DNA of 64,000 nucleotides from Comamonas avium (GTDB taxonomy: Bacteria; Pseudomonadota; Gammaproteobacteria; Burkholderiales; Burkholderiaceae_C): the NCBI RefSeq assembly GCF_014836675.1, contig NZ_JACSQK010000004.1:475703-539702 (forward strand), written 5' to 3'. Positions 27,468 to 37,082 of this stretch are shown here, piece after piece. The first letter of the stretch is position 1, and every line of letters starts with the position of its first letter. A program made the position numbers and the translations under genes. Under the pieces are notes generated by a model, which was not told where the DNA came from, did no database searches, and saw nothing but the letters and a program-made list of their open reading frames with translations.

Positions 27468-28880
27468 ATGCCGAGCTTCAATTGGTCATGGTTACGAGCA
27501 AGTGGTGGTCAACGCCAAGCCGCAGAACTGGAAGGGCAACTGGCCGCCATTCAAAAATCGCATGCGGTGATTGAGTTCGACCTGCAGGGCAACATCCTCA
27601 CAGCCAATCAGAATTTTCTGGACACCATGGGCTATGAGCTGGCAGAAATTCAGGGCCAGCACCACCGCATGTTTGTGGATGAAGAAACGGCAGCTTCTGC
27701 GCAATACGCAGATTTTTGGCAACGCCTCGGACAAGGCTCTCACGATGCAGGCCGCTACAAACGCATCACCCATGACGGCACTGAGGTGTGGCTGCAGGCC
27801 AGCTACAACCCCATATTCGACCGCCGTCACCGTCCCTGCAAAGTCGTGAAGTACGCCACCGACATTACGGAGCAGCAACGTCGCAACGCCGATGCACAAG
27901 GCCAGCTGGCAGCAATTTCCAAGGTTCAGGCCATCATTGAATTTGACCTTGAGGGCTACATCCTGGCTGCCAATGACTTGTTCCTCAATGCCATGGGCTA
28001 CCGCATCGATGAAATTTTAGGCAAACACCACAGCATGTTCGTTTTGCCGCAAGAGCGGCAAACCGCCGCCTATGCACAGTTTTGGCAAGCGCTCAGCCGT
28101 GGCATCAACGATTCCGGGCAGTACCTGCGCATTGGCAAAAATGGCCGCCAAGTCTGGATTGAAGCCAGCTACAACCCCATCCTGGATGCAAACGGGCACC
28201 CCTTCAAGGTCGTGAAATTCGCCACTGACATCACACGCCGCTTCACCGCAGCCCAGACCCTGCGCGTCACCGTGCAAGGGCTGACCGAAAGCGCAGAGCG
28301 TGCTGGCCACGCCAACCAGTTGGCACAAAACGCCTGCCGCGTGGCTGAAACCGGCGGCGATACCGTGCGCGAAGTCATTCACACCATGGAGAACATCTCC
28401 AGCAGCTCACGCAAGATCAGCGAAATTATTGGTGTGATGGACACTATTGCGTTTCAGACCAATATTTTGGCACTCAACGCTGCGGTTGAGGCGGCCCGCG
28501 CGGGCGAGCAAGGTCGGGGCTTTGCCGTGGTGGCTGGCGAGGTGCGCACGCTGGCACAAAACAGCGCATCGGCCGCCAAAGAAATCAAGCAGCTGATTCA
28601 GGCATCCGTCAATCAGGTCTCGCAAGGCGCTGAGCAGGTGCGCAAGGCGGGCACAACCATGGAAGACATTGTCAATTCATCCCACCAGGTGACGACCATC
28701 ATGTCCGAGGTGGTGCAGTCTTCACTGACTCAGTCGGCCGAACTTCAAGCCGTCACCCAAGACCTGACCGCACAGGATGTTGCGGCTTCGCCTGCTGGCC
28801 AGCGCCACGCCACACACTCGCCGGGCCAGACACCTGCGCGTTCCATGCCTTCATTGCACAGTTCGCAGGCCGTTGCATAG
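27468..28880 (+). CDS. Soluble chemoreceptor with two PAS domains
   Basis: The 470-residue protein has no membrane segment. A tandem duplication gives PAS1 (about 24-135) and PAS2 (about 145-258); each contains IEFDL(Q/E)G, ANQNFLD/ANDLFLN, GYxxxEIxGxHHxMFV, and ends ASYNPI..KVVK(Y/F)ATDIT. The signalling hairpin follows ([37 protein letters not shown]) but is shorter than in the transmembrane receptors, and there is no WESF tail. Such receptors in proteobacteria usually sense redox state or a cytosolic ligand, as Aer does. The ATG at 27468 follows an aaggag site by six bases; the frame upstream is antisense to tatD. Confidence 0.9.
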   Translation: MPSFNWSWLRASGGQRQAAELEGQLAAIQKSHAVIEFDLQGNILTANQNFLDTMGYELAEIQGQHHRMFVDEETAASAQYADFWQRLGQGSHDAGRYKRITHDGTEVWLQASYNPIFDRRHRPCKVVKYATDITEQQRRNADAQGQLAAISKVQAIIEFDLEGYILAANDLFLNAMGYRIDEILGKHHSMFVLPQERQTAAYAQFWQALSRGINDSGQYLRIGKNGRQVWIEASYNPILDANGHPFKVVKFATDITRRFTAAQTLRVTVQGLTESAERAGHANQLAQNACRVAETGGDTVREVIHTMENISSSSRKISEIIGVMDTIAFQTNILALNAAVEAARAGEQGRGFAVVAGEVRTLAQNSASAAKEIKQLIQASVNQVSQGAEQVRKAGTTMEDIVNSSHQVTTIMSEVVQSSLTQSAELQAVTQDLTAQDVAASPAGQRHATHSPGQTPARSMPSLHSSQAVA

Positions 28881-28930
28881 CTGTTGAGCGACAAGCAGCG
28901 GGACTGTACGTGGCGTGTGCGGCAGCTGTG

Positions 28931-29833
28931 CTAGTCCTCTATTTCTTCAAACACTGCGGCAGATATTTGCTTCAGTATCTTTATGACCGCTTTCATCGCC
29001 GGCGTGATGGGGCGATTGCGTGCAGTGGCCATGACAGAGCGCACCCGAAAGTCATTCCCCAGCACATGCTCCACGATGGCGCCAGAAGCTAGTTCTTTAT
29101 AAATAGATAGCCGGGACACAATCGCCGCCGCACGCTGCGACGCAATAATTTCCTTGGTGATTTCGATGTCGTCGATTTCGTAAACCGTATTCAGAACAAT
29201 CTGCTGCTTGGCCGCCCAGATATCGATCTGCCGGCGCAGTCCCTGTCCAGGACTTGGCAGCCGCAGCGCAACACCGGAGAGTTCAGGTCGAGCCTCTGAA
29301 TCAAGCAGCAGCGGAAAATCAGGGTGTCTGGCAAGCACCACTCTGGCTGAACCCAGTTCATCTAGCAGCAGCTGCGAAGACATTCCTATATCGCTCAAAA
29401 CTCCAATATCCACCTGCGCATGCAGTACCCACTCGTACACATAGCGTGAATTTCCGCTGATCAGTCGCAGCTGAATGCCTGGATATTCTTTCTGGATAGC
29501 ATCTAAAAGACGCAAGCCAACGGCGTGCATGAAAGAGGGAGATAGTGCGAGATCCACAGGGCCTGAAGGTTCCCGGTCTTGATCTCCGACGGTGCTCAAC
29601 GCCTCTTGCAGTTGAATCAGCGCTGGACGCAGCGTGCCATGTAGCCGCTCACCTGCCAGCGTAAGGCTGACGCCTCTGCCATGGCGATAAAGCAAAGGAG
29701 CGCCACAGATTTCCTCTAGCTCCTTGATGTGCCTGCTGACTTGAGACTGAGGAATGCCCAGCACGCTCGCCGCGCTGGACAGGCCACCTGACTCGGCGAC
29801 CATGAGAAATGTGTGCAAAATTTTAGTATTCAT
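28931..29833 (-). CDS. LysR-family transcriptional regulator of the adjacent operon
   Basis: The 300-residue regulator starts MNTKILHTFLMVAESGGLSS (29833) and shows the LysR winged HTH, SSAASVLGIPQSQVSRHIKELE (about 20-41), then a wing and the two-lobed ligand-binding domain (LALSPSFMHAVGLRLLDAIQKEYP onwards). It faces the Bug-opine dehydrogenase-RidA-PLP operon across 227 bases, the classical LysR arrangement, so it very probably controls that operon in response to its substrate or a pathway intermediate. Two 10-bp direct repeats in the gap are candidate binding elements. Relatives include CbbR- and CysB-like aromatic/amino-acid regulators; the inducer is unknown. Confidence 0.9.
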   Translation of the reverse strand: MNTKILHTFLMVAESGGLSSAASVLGIPQSQVSRHIKELEEICGAPLLYRHGRGVSLTLAGERLHGTLRPALIQLQEALSTVGDQDREPSGPVDLALSPSFMHAVGLRLLDAIQKEYPGIQLRLISGNSRYVYEWVLHAQVDIGVLSDIGMSSQLLLDELGSARVVLARHPDFPLLLDSEARPELSGVALRLPSPGQGLRRQIDIWAAKQQIVLNTVYEIDDIEITKEIIASQRAAAIVSRLSIYKELASGAIVEHVLGNDFRVRSVMATARNRPITPAMKAVIKILKQISAAVFEEIED

Positions 29834-29913
29834 ACGACGGGCAAGACAAGTCTGTACCAGCAATCCGCGGGCATGGTCCCCAACTCTTCTAACGCTCAAG
29901 AGTGCAGTATCGG

Positions 29914-29937
29914 CTGCAGCAGCTTATCTGCAGCAGC
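29914..29937. promoter_or_regulatory. Candidate LysR operator: two direct repeats
   Basis: CTGCAGCAGC occurs twice, at 29914-29923 and 29928-29937, separated by ttat. It lies in the divergent intergenic region between the LysR gene and its likely target operon. LysR boxes are more often T-N11-A palindromes, so the role is inferred from position. Confidence 0.4.
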
Positions 29938-29960
29938 ACTTGCTGACAGACCGCTTGAAC

Positions 29961-29989
29961 TTGCATTTGGCGGATAGCTGTCATCTATT
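29961..29989 (+). promoter_or_regulatory. Candidate promoter of the opine-type operon
   Basis: TTGCAT (29961-29966) and TCTATT (29984-29989) are spaced by exactly 17 bases and lie about 70 bases before the Bug gene ATG, just downstream of the direct repeats. Only a by-eye match. Confidence 0.4.
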
Positions 29990-30060
29990 TTTCAGGCTTC
30001 ATTAAAAGAACTGGCCTTTGAATAATTGCCTCATCAACACACAAAAAGGTGAGGCAAGCC

Positions 30061-31062
30061 ATGAGAGATTTTTCAGCTTTGCGCAGCAATGCTCTGCGAT
30101 ATGGCGCATGCATTGCATTGCTTGCACCTGCACTTTCCTCGTGGAGCCCTGCGGCAGCCCAAGAGCCCAGCAAACCCATTCGCCTGCTTGTGCCATTTGC
30201 TCCCGGCGGGGCGCAAGACATCATTGGGCGCTACTTGTCAGCACAGCTAGCGGGGCGACTTTCTGGCCCCATGATCATCGAAAACAAAAGTGGCGCTGGC
30301 GGTGTGATCGCCGCTGAAGCCGTGGCCCGAGCGCCAGCCGACGGGAGCACCTTGCTGCTGGCAACTGGGGGAGCCATATCGATTGCCCCGCATCTGATGG
30401 CAAAGATGAGCTACAAGCCGCAACAGGATTTGGTGCCAGTTGCTTTGGTAGCCGATACACCCATGGCTATTGCAGTGCGTACGCAAAGCACTTTCAAATC
30501 GCTGCCCGAGCTGCTCGCAACAGCCAAAGCCCAGCCTGGCAAGTTGACCTATGCATCCACGGGCACAGGAACCGTTTCTCATTTAACGGGAGAGTTGCTC
30601 GCTCAGGGCTCAAAGACGCAGCTCACGCATGTTCCTTACCGCGGCGCGGCCCCGGCCTTGATCGACCTGATCAGTGGCAATGTCGACGCCATCGTGACCA
30701 GCGCCGCATCACTTGAACCCATGGTTGCCAATGGCAAAGCGCGTGTACTTGGCACTTTTACCAAAGTGCCGTTGAGCAGCCTGCCCAGCACCCCCACCGT
30801 ACAAGAAGCCACGGGGCTTTCAGATCTCTCAGTCCCTGTCTGGGTCGGTGTCATGGCTCCGTCCAGAACGCCGCCTTCCGTCGTGAAGCATTTGACGGAT
30901 GAAATTTTGAAAGTCTGCGTACAGGCCAGCACCAAAAAACGCTTGCAAGAAGCTGGTGCGGAAGTCGTTTGCGCGGGTAGCCAGGAGCTGGCCCAGCTTA
31001 TCCACGAAGACACCCAGCGCTGGGCTGGTGTGGTCAAACAGGGCAACCTCAAGAGTCAATGA
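30061..31062 (+). CDS. Bug/TctC-type periplasmic solute-binding protein
   Basis: Exported binding protein for a small carboxylated solute, 333 residues from MRDFSALRSNALRYG. A signal peptide (about 1-34, cleavage after SPAAAQ) precedes the mature start EPSKPIRLLVPFAPGGAQDIIGRYLS. Typical Bug landmarks: the two ligand-gripping loops PFAPGGAQD and YASTGTGTVSHLTGE, and HVPYRGAAPALIDLISGNVDA. The ATG at 30061 is favoured by gaggtga-like aggtgagg at eight bases; a GTG start four codons earlier is possible. Its stop overlaps the next ATG (ATGA), so it is translationally coupled to the opine dehydrogenase. No permease gene is in the operon. Confidence 0.92.
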   Translation: MRDFSALRSNALRYGACIALLAPALSSWSPAAAQEPSKPIRLLVPFAPGGAQDIIGRYLSAQLAGRLSGPMIIENKSGAGGVIAAEAVARAPADGSTLLLATGGAISIAPHLMAKMSYKPQQDLVPVALVADTPMAIAVRTQSTFKSLPELLATAKAQPGKLTYASTGTGTVSHLTGELLAQGSKTQLTHVPYRGAAPALIDLISGNVDAIVTSAASLEPMVANGKARVLGTFTKVPLSSLPSTPTVQEATGLSDLSVPVWVGVMAPSRTPPSVVKHLTDEILKVCVQASTKKRLQEAGAEVVCAGSQELAQLIHEDTQRWAGVVKQGNLKSQ

Positions 31063-32138
31063 TGCAGCGTATGAAAGTAGGAATTATTGGAACCGGCGGC
31101 ATCGCACTGGCCTGCGCCGCTTGGATATCTCAGCGCCACCATGACGTCTCGGTGTGGTCACCGCGTGGCGGAGGCGCTGAAGCGCTTCGCACCACACCGT
31201 TAACCAGCTCAGGAGTTCTGCAGGCCAGTGTCAAAGTTCATGTAGTGGACAGCCCGGGCGAGCTTGCGCGCGACGCCGACGTCTTGCTGATTGCAGTCCC
31301 CGTCAATTGGCACAAAACGGTCATGGATGCGCTGATCCCTCACCTGAGGGCCGGTCAGTTGGTCATCGTTAGCTCGATGGGCTCTCTGTCAGCGCTTTAC
31401 CTTTATGAATCAGCCCTGGAACATGGCATTGCCATCGCTGTTGCCAGCTTTGGCACGACGGTACTCACGGCCAGGCGTCATGACGCCACGCATGTCAAAG
31501 TCATGACGCGGCGCACATCGCTGGGCGTTTCGTGCCTGCCTCGCTCTAGCCAGAATGCAGCATTAGCTACCTGTGAAGCACTTTTTGGCTCCGGCTTTAC
31601 GATGGATGAGAACGCGCTGGCAACTGCACTGACCAACATTAACCCCGTTGCCCATGGCCCTTTGGCTTTGTTTAACTGGACCCGCATTGAGCGAGGCGAA
31701 AACTGGCCGCAATACCACTTCATGACACCCCGTGTAGCGGCAGTGATTGAGCAGCTGGACAATGAGCGCCGCGCCGTTGCCAATGCCTTTGGCCTGCAGG
31801 TGCGCACGATTGAAAAACACTTTGCCCAATCGTTCAACACAGAGTCAGAACAGCTAGCGGATATCGCTGCAGAGTTGCACCACATGCGTGGTGGCCCTCC
31901 AGGCCCTACAGATACTCAGACCCGCTTTTTATCTGAAGACGTGCCTTACGGCCTCGTTTTCACGCTGGCCCTGAGCCATGTGGCACAAATTCCGACTCCG
32001 GCCACAGAGGCGACTGCCGCAATGGCAGGCCTTATCACCGGCGAAGATTTCACGGCCATCAACAACCTCGTATTTCCCCTGCGTTTGCCAGCGGAGTCCG
32101 TCAGCGGTCTGCTCGCGCGCGTCAATGCCAGCAGATAA
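31059..32138 (+). CDS. NAD(P)-dependent opine dehydrogenase family protein
   Basis: The 359-residue enzyme has an N-terminal Rossmann domain (MKVGIIGTGGIALACAAW, then VLLIAVPVNWHKTVMDALIPHL) and a C-terminal all-helical octopine/nopaline dehydrogenase domain. The latter shows NINPVAHGPLALFNW with the presumed catalytic His199, then ENWPQYHFMTPRVAAVIEQLDNERRAVANAFG and SEDVPYGL. Opine dehydrogenases join an amino acid to a 2-oxo acid by reductive condensation, or run in reverse. Its ATG overlaps the binding-protein stop, so uptake and metabolism are coupled. A gap of 100 bases precedes ridA. Ketopantoate reductase is a weaker alternative because the GENWPQYxFMTP segment is opine-family specific. 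Confidence 0.85.
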   Translation: MMQRMKVGIIGTGGIALACAAWISQRHHDVSVWSPRGGGAEALRTTPLTSSGVLQASVKVHVVDSPGELARDADVLLIAVPVNWHKTVMDALIPHLRAGQLVIVSSMGSLSALYLYESALEHGIAIAVASFGTTVLTARRHDATHVKVMTRRTSLGVSCLPRSSQNAALATCEALFGSGFTMDENALATALTNINPVAHGPLALFNWTRIERGENWPQYHFMTPRVAAVIEQLDNERRAVANAFGLQVRTIEKHFAQSFNTESEQLADIAAELHHMRGGPPGPTDTQTRFLSEDVPYGLVFTLALSHVAQIPTPATEATAAMAGLITGEDFTAINNLVFPLRLPAESVSGLLARVNASR

Positions 32139-32238
32139 ACCCACCGGGCTGCACCGCACAAGGCCCGGGGCCCAAAGCCACACCCCAAGCCATCCTTGTG
32201 TGCTACGCACACACCACCACGTTGTGAATGAACACCCC

Positions 32239-32640
32239 ATGAGCACCCACAAGTTTCAAGCCATCTCATCGAGCAATGCCCCGGCTGCAATCGGCCCTTA
32301 TTCACAAGCCATCGCAGCAGGTGGTTTTCTGTTTGTCTCTGGGCAACTGCCTTTGAGCGCCGACGGCACAACCATGCCTGATGACATTGGTGCACAAGCG
32401 CAAGCTTCGCTGAGCAACATCGCAGCTATTGCCCAAAGTGCTGGCTGCACGTTGAAAGACGTCGTTAAACTTACCGTCTACATGGCAGACCTCAGTGGTT
32501 TCGCCACAGTCAATGATGTGATGGCTGCCACCTTCACTGCCCCTTACCCTGCTCGTGCCACCGTTGAAGTTGCCGCTTTACCCAAAGCAGCAGGTATCGA
32601 AATCGAGGCAGTTTTAGTCCTCCCAGTCTGCCTAGGATAA
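32239..32640 (+). CDS. RidA-family reactive enamine/imine deaminase
   Basis: The 133-residue protein starts [20 protein letters not shown]. It shows GPYSQAI (19-25), FVSGQLPL (32-39), and the catalytic-site segment [13 protein letters not shown] with Arg106 and Glu121, matching Arg105 and Glu120 of E. coli RidA. RidA hydrolyses imines and enamines such as 2-aminoacrylate released by PLP enzymes. Here it lies between an opine dehydrogenase and a CysK-fold PLP enzyme, whose start is only 2 bases away. A role in clearing their imine products follows naturally. A longer frame reaching back to 31978 is out of the family and overlaps the upstream gene. Confidence 0.9.
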   Translation: MSTHKFQAISSSNAPAAIGPYSQAIAAGGFLFVSGQLPLSADGTTMPDDIGAQAQASLSNIAAIAQSAGCTLKDVVKLTVYMADLSGFATVNDVMAATFTAPYPARATVEVAALPKAAGIEIEAVLVLPVCLG

Positions 32641-32642
32641 CC

Positions 32643-33704
32643 ATGCATCACTCTAATTCCTGGACCTCTGCCGCTGTTAAGCGCATCTCTCGTGACTTTC
32701 ATCGCTCAGCCGATACGCACATGATTCCGCTGGAGTTGCCGGGCTTTGAAGACATTCCGATGTACATCAAAGACGAGTCCACCCACCCCACTGGCAGCCT
32801 CAAGCACCGCCTGGCGCGTTCGCTGTTCTTGTACGCACTGTGCAACGGCTGGGTGCGTGAAGGCTCCACCATCATTGAAGCTTCGTCAGGCAGCACGGCG
32901 GTCTCTGAGGCCTACTTCGCACGCATGCTGGGCTTGCCTTTTATCGCAGTCATGCCACGTTCTACCTCCCCTGCCAAGGTGGACTTGATCAAGTTCTATG
33001 GCGGCCAGTGCCACTTTGTGGACCGTGGCGACCAGGTGTATGAAGAGGCTGCAAAGCTGGCCATTCAAACCGGGGGCCACTACATGGACCAGTTCACCTA
33101 CGCCGAGCGGGCCACCGACTGGCGTGGCAACAACAACATTGCGGAATCCATCTTCAGTCAGCTGCAAGCAGAGCAGTACGCTGTGCCGCGCTGGATTGTC
33201 ACGGGCGCTGGTACAGGCGGCACATCGGCCACGATTGGCCGCTACATCCGCTACCACGGTCATGCCACGCAGTTGTGCGTCGTTGACCCCGAGAACTCCG
33301 TTTTCCTGGATTACCACCAGTGCCGGGACAGCTCGCTGTGCAATGCACAGTCGTCAGGCGTGGAAGGCATTGGCCGCCCCCGGGTAGAGCCTTCTTTCAT
33401 CCCCGATGTGATTGACCGCATGCTGCGCGTGCCGACGGTGGACTCGTACGCCGCAATGCGCTATCTGGCCGAACTCACTGGCAAACGCTTTGGGGGCTCC
33501 ACGGGCACCGACTTTTACGGCGCACTGCAGCTGGCCAGCGAAATGAAGGCCGCGGGCGAGAAAGGCTCGATCGTATTTCTGGCCTGCGATGGCGGTGACC
33601 GCTATCTGGACACCTACTACGACGACGCCTGGATGGCTGCGCAAGGGCATGATCTGCAACCGCATATTGCAAAAATTGAGCACCTGTGCGCCACAGGTCA
33701 GTGA
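32643..33704 (+). CDS. PLP-dependent cysteine synthase/desulfhydrase-fold enzyme (Cds1-like)
   Basis: Fold-type II PLP enzyme, 353 residues. The Schiff-base lysine is K54 in [13 protein letters not shown]; the substrate loop is [10 protein letters not shown]; the phosphate-binding glycine loop is [12 protein letters not shown]. The pattern [22 protein letters not shown] is that of the Cds1 (L-cysteine desulfhydrase) branch rather than biosynthetic CysK/CysM. Family chemistry is beta-elimination or beta-replacement through 2-aminoacrylate, which RidA would hydrolyse. Its position after ridA (2-base gap) and downstream of the opine dehydrogenase suggests joint processing of an N-substituted amino acid. 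No terminator with a T run follows; a weak stem is at about 33741-33769. Exact reaction unknown. Confidence 0.82.
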   Translation: MHHSNSWTSAAVKRISRDFHRSADTHMIPLELPGFEDIPMYIKDESTHPTGSLKHRLARSLFLYALCNGWVREGSTIIEASSGSTAVSEAYFARMLGLPFIAVMPRSTSPAKVDLIKFYGGQCHFVDRGDQVYEEAAKLAIQTGGHYMDQFTYAERATDWRGNNNIAESIFSQLQAEQYAVPRWIVTGAGTGGTSATIGRYIRYHGHATQLCVVDPENSVFLDYHQCRDSSLCNAQSSGVEGIGRPRVEPSFIPDVIDRMLRVPTVDSYAAMRYLAELTGKRFGGSTGTDFYGALQLASEMKAAGEKGSIVFLACDGGDRYLDTYYDDAWMAAQGHDLQPHIAKIEHLCATGQ

Positions 33705-33836
33705 ATAAAAATACGCAGCCAGGCAGCAAGTGCTGACCGCTTCAGGCGCAGTCCCCGGGGGGTGCCTGAAAGCAGCCACCCCGGCAAGGCGCTGCATGCA
33801 GGCTTTGGTTGATGGCGTCGCTGAATAATTAATCAA

Positions 33837-33930
33837 TAAAAGTAGCACTTATCGCTTTATATGCAACGCTTTCAAATAGTTTTCACTTTGAAATGCTTTA
33901 CATACAAGCGCTGGGTGCTATTTTTTTAAA
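33837..33930. repeat. Intergenic palindromic repeat, copy 2
   Basis: Left end aaaagtagcacttatcgctt and right end aagcgctgggtgctattttt are near-inverse. The centre reads tttcaaatagttttcacttt then gaaa, a palindrome of TTTCAAA and TTTGAAA. Same architecture as 9356-9447 and 38804-38890. It lies in a 365-base gene-free stretch (33705-34069) between the PLP enzyme and lolD; the rest of that stretch shows nothing recognisable beyond a weak hairpin. Confidence 0.65.
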
Positions 33931-34069
33931 CCACTGCCGATTAAGGCCCCTTTACACAAACCACGCTGCAATCTTTCATTTGCGTTGGAAACGGGGCGCG
34001 AAGCCACTGGCAGTTCAGGTGTACAACAAAACCAAGCAACAGCGTATTGCACCAGGCGTGTGAGTGGGT

Positions 34070-34747
34070 CTAAGTCAGTTGTCCCTTGACCAGGCGCACC
34101 ACGCGGTCGCACTTGGCGGCCAGCGATTCATCGTGCGTCACCATCACAAAAGCGGTACCGTTGGTGCGCGCCAGCTCCAGCATCAAGGCGAACACGGTGT
34201 CAGCGGTGGAGCGGTCCAGATTGCCGGTTGGCTCATCGGCCAGCACACACGCCGGGTGCGTGACCAGCGCACGTGCAATGGCTACGCGCTGGCGCTCGCC
34301 GCCTGACAGCTCCGCAGGGCGGTGCGCCATGCGCTCTTTCAGTCCGACGGACTCAAGCATGTGCGCAGCCTGCTCCAGCGCCTGTTCTTTGCGGTCACGG
34401 CGAATGCGCAGCGGCATGACCACATTGTCCAGTGCGCTGAACTCGGGCAAAAGATGATGAAACTGGTAGATAAAGCCCAGGTGCTGGTTGCGCAGTTCGC
34501 CCTGGCGTTTGGGACTGAGCGTATGCAGGGGCTCACCCTTCAAGTGCACGCTGCCTTGTGTGGGGGCATCCAGTCCGCCCAGCAAATGCAGCAAGGTGCT
34601 TTTGCCCGAACCCGATGCACCCACAATGGCCAGCGTCTCACCGGCATGCACCTGCAAATCCACATCGTGCAGCACCTGCACATTCAGGTGCCCATCTTCA
34701 AAGCGCTTGGAAATACCGCGCGCCTCCAAAACTACTGGATTACTCAT
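34070..34747 (-). CDS. lolD: Lipoprotein-releasing ABC transporter, ATPase (LolD)
   Basis: ATPase of the LolCDE complex that releases lipoproteins from the inner membrane to LolA. The 225-residue protein has Walker [10 protein letters not shown] (43-51), [20 protein letters not shown] (Q-loop region), signature [15 protein letters not shown] and Walker [25 protein letters not shown] is diagnostic of LolD. Its start lies 8 bases inside the end of the lolC/E gene, so the two are translationally coupled on the minus strand. Nothing odd. Confidence 0.95.
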   Translation of the reverse strand: MSNPVVLEARGISKRFEDGHLNVQVLHDVDLQVHAGETLAIVGASGSGKSTLLHLLGGLDAPTQGSVHLKGEPLHTLSPKRQGELRNQHLGFIYQFHHLLPEFSALDNVVMPLRIRRDRKEQALEQAAHMLESVGLKERMAHRPAELSGGERQRVAIARALVTHPACVLADEPTGNLDRSTADTVFALMLELARTNGTAFVMVTHDESLAAKCDRVVRLVKGQLT

Positions 34748-35993
34748 AACGCAGCGCCTCTGCAGGATTCACGCGGCTGGCACGCCAGCTGGGGTAAATG
34801 GTGGCCACAAAAGCCAGAATCAAAGAAATGATGGCAATTGGCATGATGTCGCTGTACTGCGGCTCGCTGGGCATCTTGCTGATCAGGTAAATATCCTTGG
34901 GCAGGAAGGTGGCACCCAGTGCGTGCTCGATGGCAGGCACGATGACGTCGATATTCAGCGCCACACCCAAGCCCAGCAGCAACCCGGCGAACGTGCCTAT
35001 AACGCCCACCATGGCGCCTTGCACCATGAAGATGCCCATGATGGACGCGGGCGATGCGCCCAGCGTACGCAAAATGGCAATGTCAGCACGTTTGTCTGTC
35101 ACCGTCATCACCAGCGTGGAGACCAGATTGAATGCCGCAACGGCCACGATCAGCGTGAGGATGATGAACATCATGCGTTTTTCCAGCTGCACGGCCGCAA
35201 ACCACGTCTTGTTTTGCTGTGTCCAGTCACGCAGGTACAAGAACTCTGTGATCATGCCCGCCAGCTCCTTGGCTACGCGTGGAGCCTCGTGCAAGTCTTT
35301 GAGCTTGAGGCGAATGCCTGTAGGGCCTTCCAGACGGAAGATGCGCTGTGCATCCTCAAAATGCAGCATGACCATGGCCGAGTCGTACTCGTAGTGGCCC
35401 GAGTCAAACGTTCCGGCCACCGTCATCTGCTTAAGGCGCGGCACCACCCCGGCAGGCGTGACCTGCCCACTGGGAGCAATCAGCGTGACCACATCGCCCA
35501 CGCCCACGCCCATCTGCCGGGCCAGCTCCTGCCCCAGCACAATGTTGAAAGCACCCGGCGTCAGGCGTTGGAGCACATCGGCATTCGCCGCGGCCAGATC
35601 GGTCACTTCGCCCTCGCGCGCAGGATCAATGCCGCGCACCAAAGCCCCCTTCATGTCTTCACCGCGCGCAATCAGGCCCTGCGCAGCCACAAAGGGCGCA
35701 GCGCCAATCACTTCAGGGTGCTGCTTGGCCTGCAGCATGGTGGTGTCCACGTCCTGCATGGCCTGACCATTGGGTGCAAAAATTTCAATGTGCGAAACCA
35801 CACTGAGCATGCGGTCACGCACTTCTTTCTGGAAGCCATTCATCACGCTGAGCACGATGATGAGCGCGGCCACGCCCAAGGCAATGCCCAGCATGGACAC
35901 CCCAGAAATGAATGAAATAAAGCCATTGCGCCTTGTGGCGCGGCCTGCGCGCGTATAGCGCCAGCCTAGAGCGAGTTCGTAAGGAATTTGCAT
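34740..35993 (-). CDS. lolC: Lipoprotein-releasing ABC transporter, permease (LolC/LolE)
   Basis: Membrane subunit of the lipoprotein-release complex, 417 residues from [17 protein letters not shown] (35993). TM1 is [27 protein letters not shown], followed by the periplasmic domain (about 50-265) and three C-terminal helices ([60 protein letters not shown]). A coupling helix motif is [14 protein letters not shown]. Only one permease gene is present with lolD, so the complex may use two copies of this protein (LolC/E fusion-type role, sometimes called LolF). The open frame continues to 37070, but that extension is antisense to the next gene and rejected. Confidence 0.92.
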   Translation of the reverse strand: MQIPYELALGWRYTRAGRATRRNGFISFISGVSMLGIALGVAALIIVLSVMNGFQKEVRDRMLSVVSHIEIFAPNGQAMQDVDTTMLQAKQHPEVIGAAPFVAAQGLIARGEDMKGALVRGIDPAREGEVTDLAAANADVLQRLTPGAFNIVLGQELARQMGVGVGDVVTLIAPSGQVTPAGVVPRLKQMTVAGTFDSGHYEYDSAMVMLHFEDAQRIFRLEGPTGIRLKLKDLHEAPRVAKELAGMITEFLYLRDWTQQNKTWFAAVQLEKRMMFIILTLIVAVAAFNLVSTLVMTVTDKRADIAILRTLGASPASIMGIFMVQGAMVGVIGTFAGLLLGLGVALNIDVIVPAIEHALGATFLPKDIYLISKMPSEPQYSDIMPIAIISLILAFVATIYPSWRASRVNPAEALRYE

Positions 35994-36080
35994 ACTTGGG
36001 CGCCATTGTGGCACTGGCCGCAGCACTGCCATGTCATACAAGGCTGACGCGGTGCAGCGGTTTAGGGACAATACGCGCTT

Positions 36081-37082
36081 ATGCCCACTTCTTCGCCTGT
36101 CCTGCCTTTGCCTTTTGCGGCCTCGCCGATTGCGCCAGCCCCCCACCACCATCTCGTCTTGCCTTACGCTGCCATGCAAGACGCCAGCTGCCAGCATGTG
36201 CTGCAAAACCTGTCGCTGCCGCATCTGGACCAATTGCTCCAGACACTGAGCCCAGCGCAAACCGATGAAGGACAGCAAGACCACCCCATTCCACCGCACG
36301 AACGTGCCGTCGCTGCTGCCTGGGGGCTGAACCCCCTGCAGCCTGCCTGGGCTGCACTGGCACAGGGCATGACGGACACGGCCTGCGCCTGGTTCACGCC
36401 CTGCCACTGGACGGCAGGCCCCGATCAGGTGCGCATGGATGACCCCGCTGCTTTGCAGCTGGACATGGACGACGCCCAGGCTCTGCACGCCCTGCTGCAA
36501 CCGTGGTTTGCTGAAGATGGACTGACGCTGGAGATCGTGCACCCGCATCTGTGGTGCGTCAGCGGCACTGCTTTGGCGCAGTTGCAGACAGCCTCTGTGG
36601 ACCGGGTCTTGCTGCGCGACGTCACGCCCTGGATGCCCTCTGCGCAAACGGCACGCAGCCTGCACCGCCTGCACAGCGAAGTGCAGATGCTGCTGTACAC
36701 CGACCGTTTTAACGAGCACCGCGCCGAGCGTGGCTTGCAGCCTATCAACGCCTTCTGGCTGCACGGTGCAGGGCTGCTTGACCCGGCAGCACTGGCGCAT
36801 GCCCACCAGTGCCAATCGCACATGCAGGTGCAGCTGTGGGACGAATTGCGCCAGACCGCCTTGCGCCAGGACTGGCCGGCCTGGAAGCAGGCGTGGCTGG
36901 CCGCCGACGCTGGCCCTGTGGCTGCCCTGGTGCAGCACATCGCCCAAGGCGGGAAAGCCACGCTCACGCTGTGTGGCGAGCACCATGCCCGCAGTTTTGA
37001 CACCGCACCGCGCAGTCTGCGCGACAAGATCAAGAACATTTTCAGCCCCCAGCGCTTTGCGGGACTGCACCAGGCGCTATGA
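36081..37082 (+). CDS. RpfE-like conserved protein (COG4255 type)
   Basis: The 333-residue cytoplasmic protein has no signal or membrane segment. It resembles the regulatory protein RpfE family found next to recJ in Burkholderiales and in the rpf cluster of Xanthomonas; these are also annotated as phosphoglycerate-mutase-like. Recognisable stretches: AVAAAWGLNPLQPAWAALAQGMTD, the LHSEVQMLLYTDRFNEHRAERGLQPINAFWLHG block, and a basic C-terminus (RSLRDKIKNIFSPQRF). WMPSAQTARSLHRLHSE-like sequence is shared by the family. Its stop overlaps the recJ start (ATGA), so the two are coupled. Molecular function unknown; the recJ linkage is the strongest argument. Confidence 0.7.
   Translation: MPTSSPVLPLPFAASPIAPAPHHHLVLPYAAMQDASCQHVLQNLSLPHLDQLLQTLSPAQTDEGQQDHPIPPHERAVAAAWGLNPLQPAWAALAQGMTDTACAWFTPCHWTAGPDQVRMDDPAALQLDMDDAQALHALLQPWFAEDGLTLEIVHPHLWCVSGTALAQLQTASVDRVLLRDVTPWMPSAQTARSLHRLHSEVQMLLYTDRFNEHRAERGLQPINAFWLHGAGLLDPAALAHAHQCQSHMQVQLWDELRQTALRQDWPAWKQAWLAADAGPVAALVQHIAQGGKATLTLCGEHHARSFDTAPRSLRDKIKNIFSPQRFAGLHQAL

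Noticed and set aside
35994..37070. N-terminal extension of lolC to 37070
   Set aside because: The extension is antisense to the rpfE-like gene and lacks membrane or LolC similarity; the family starts at [11 protein letters not shown].
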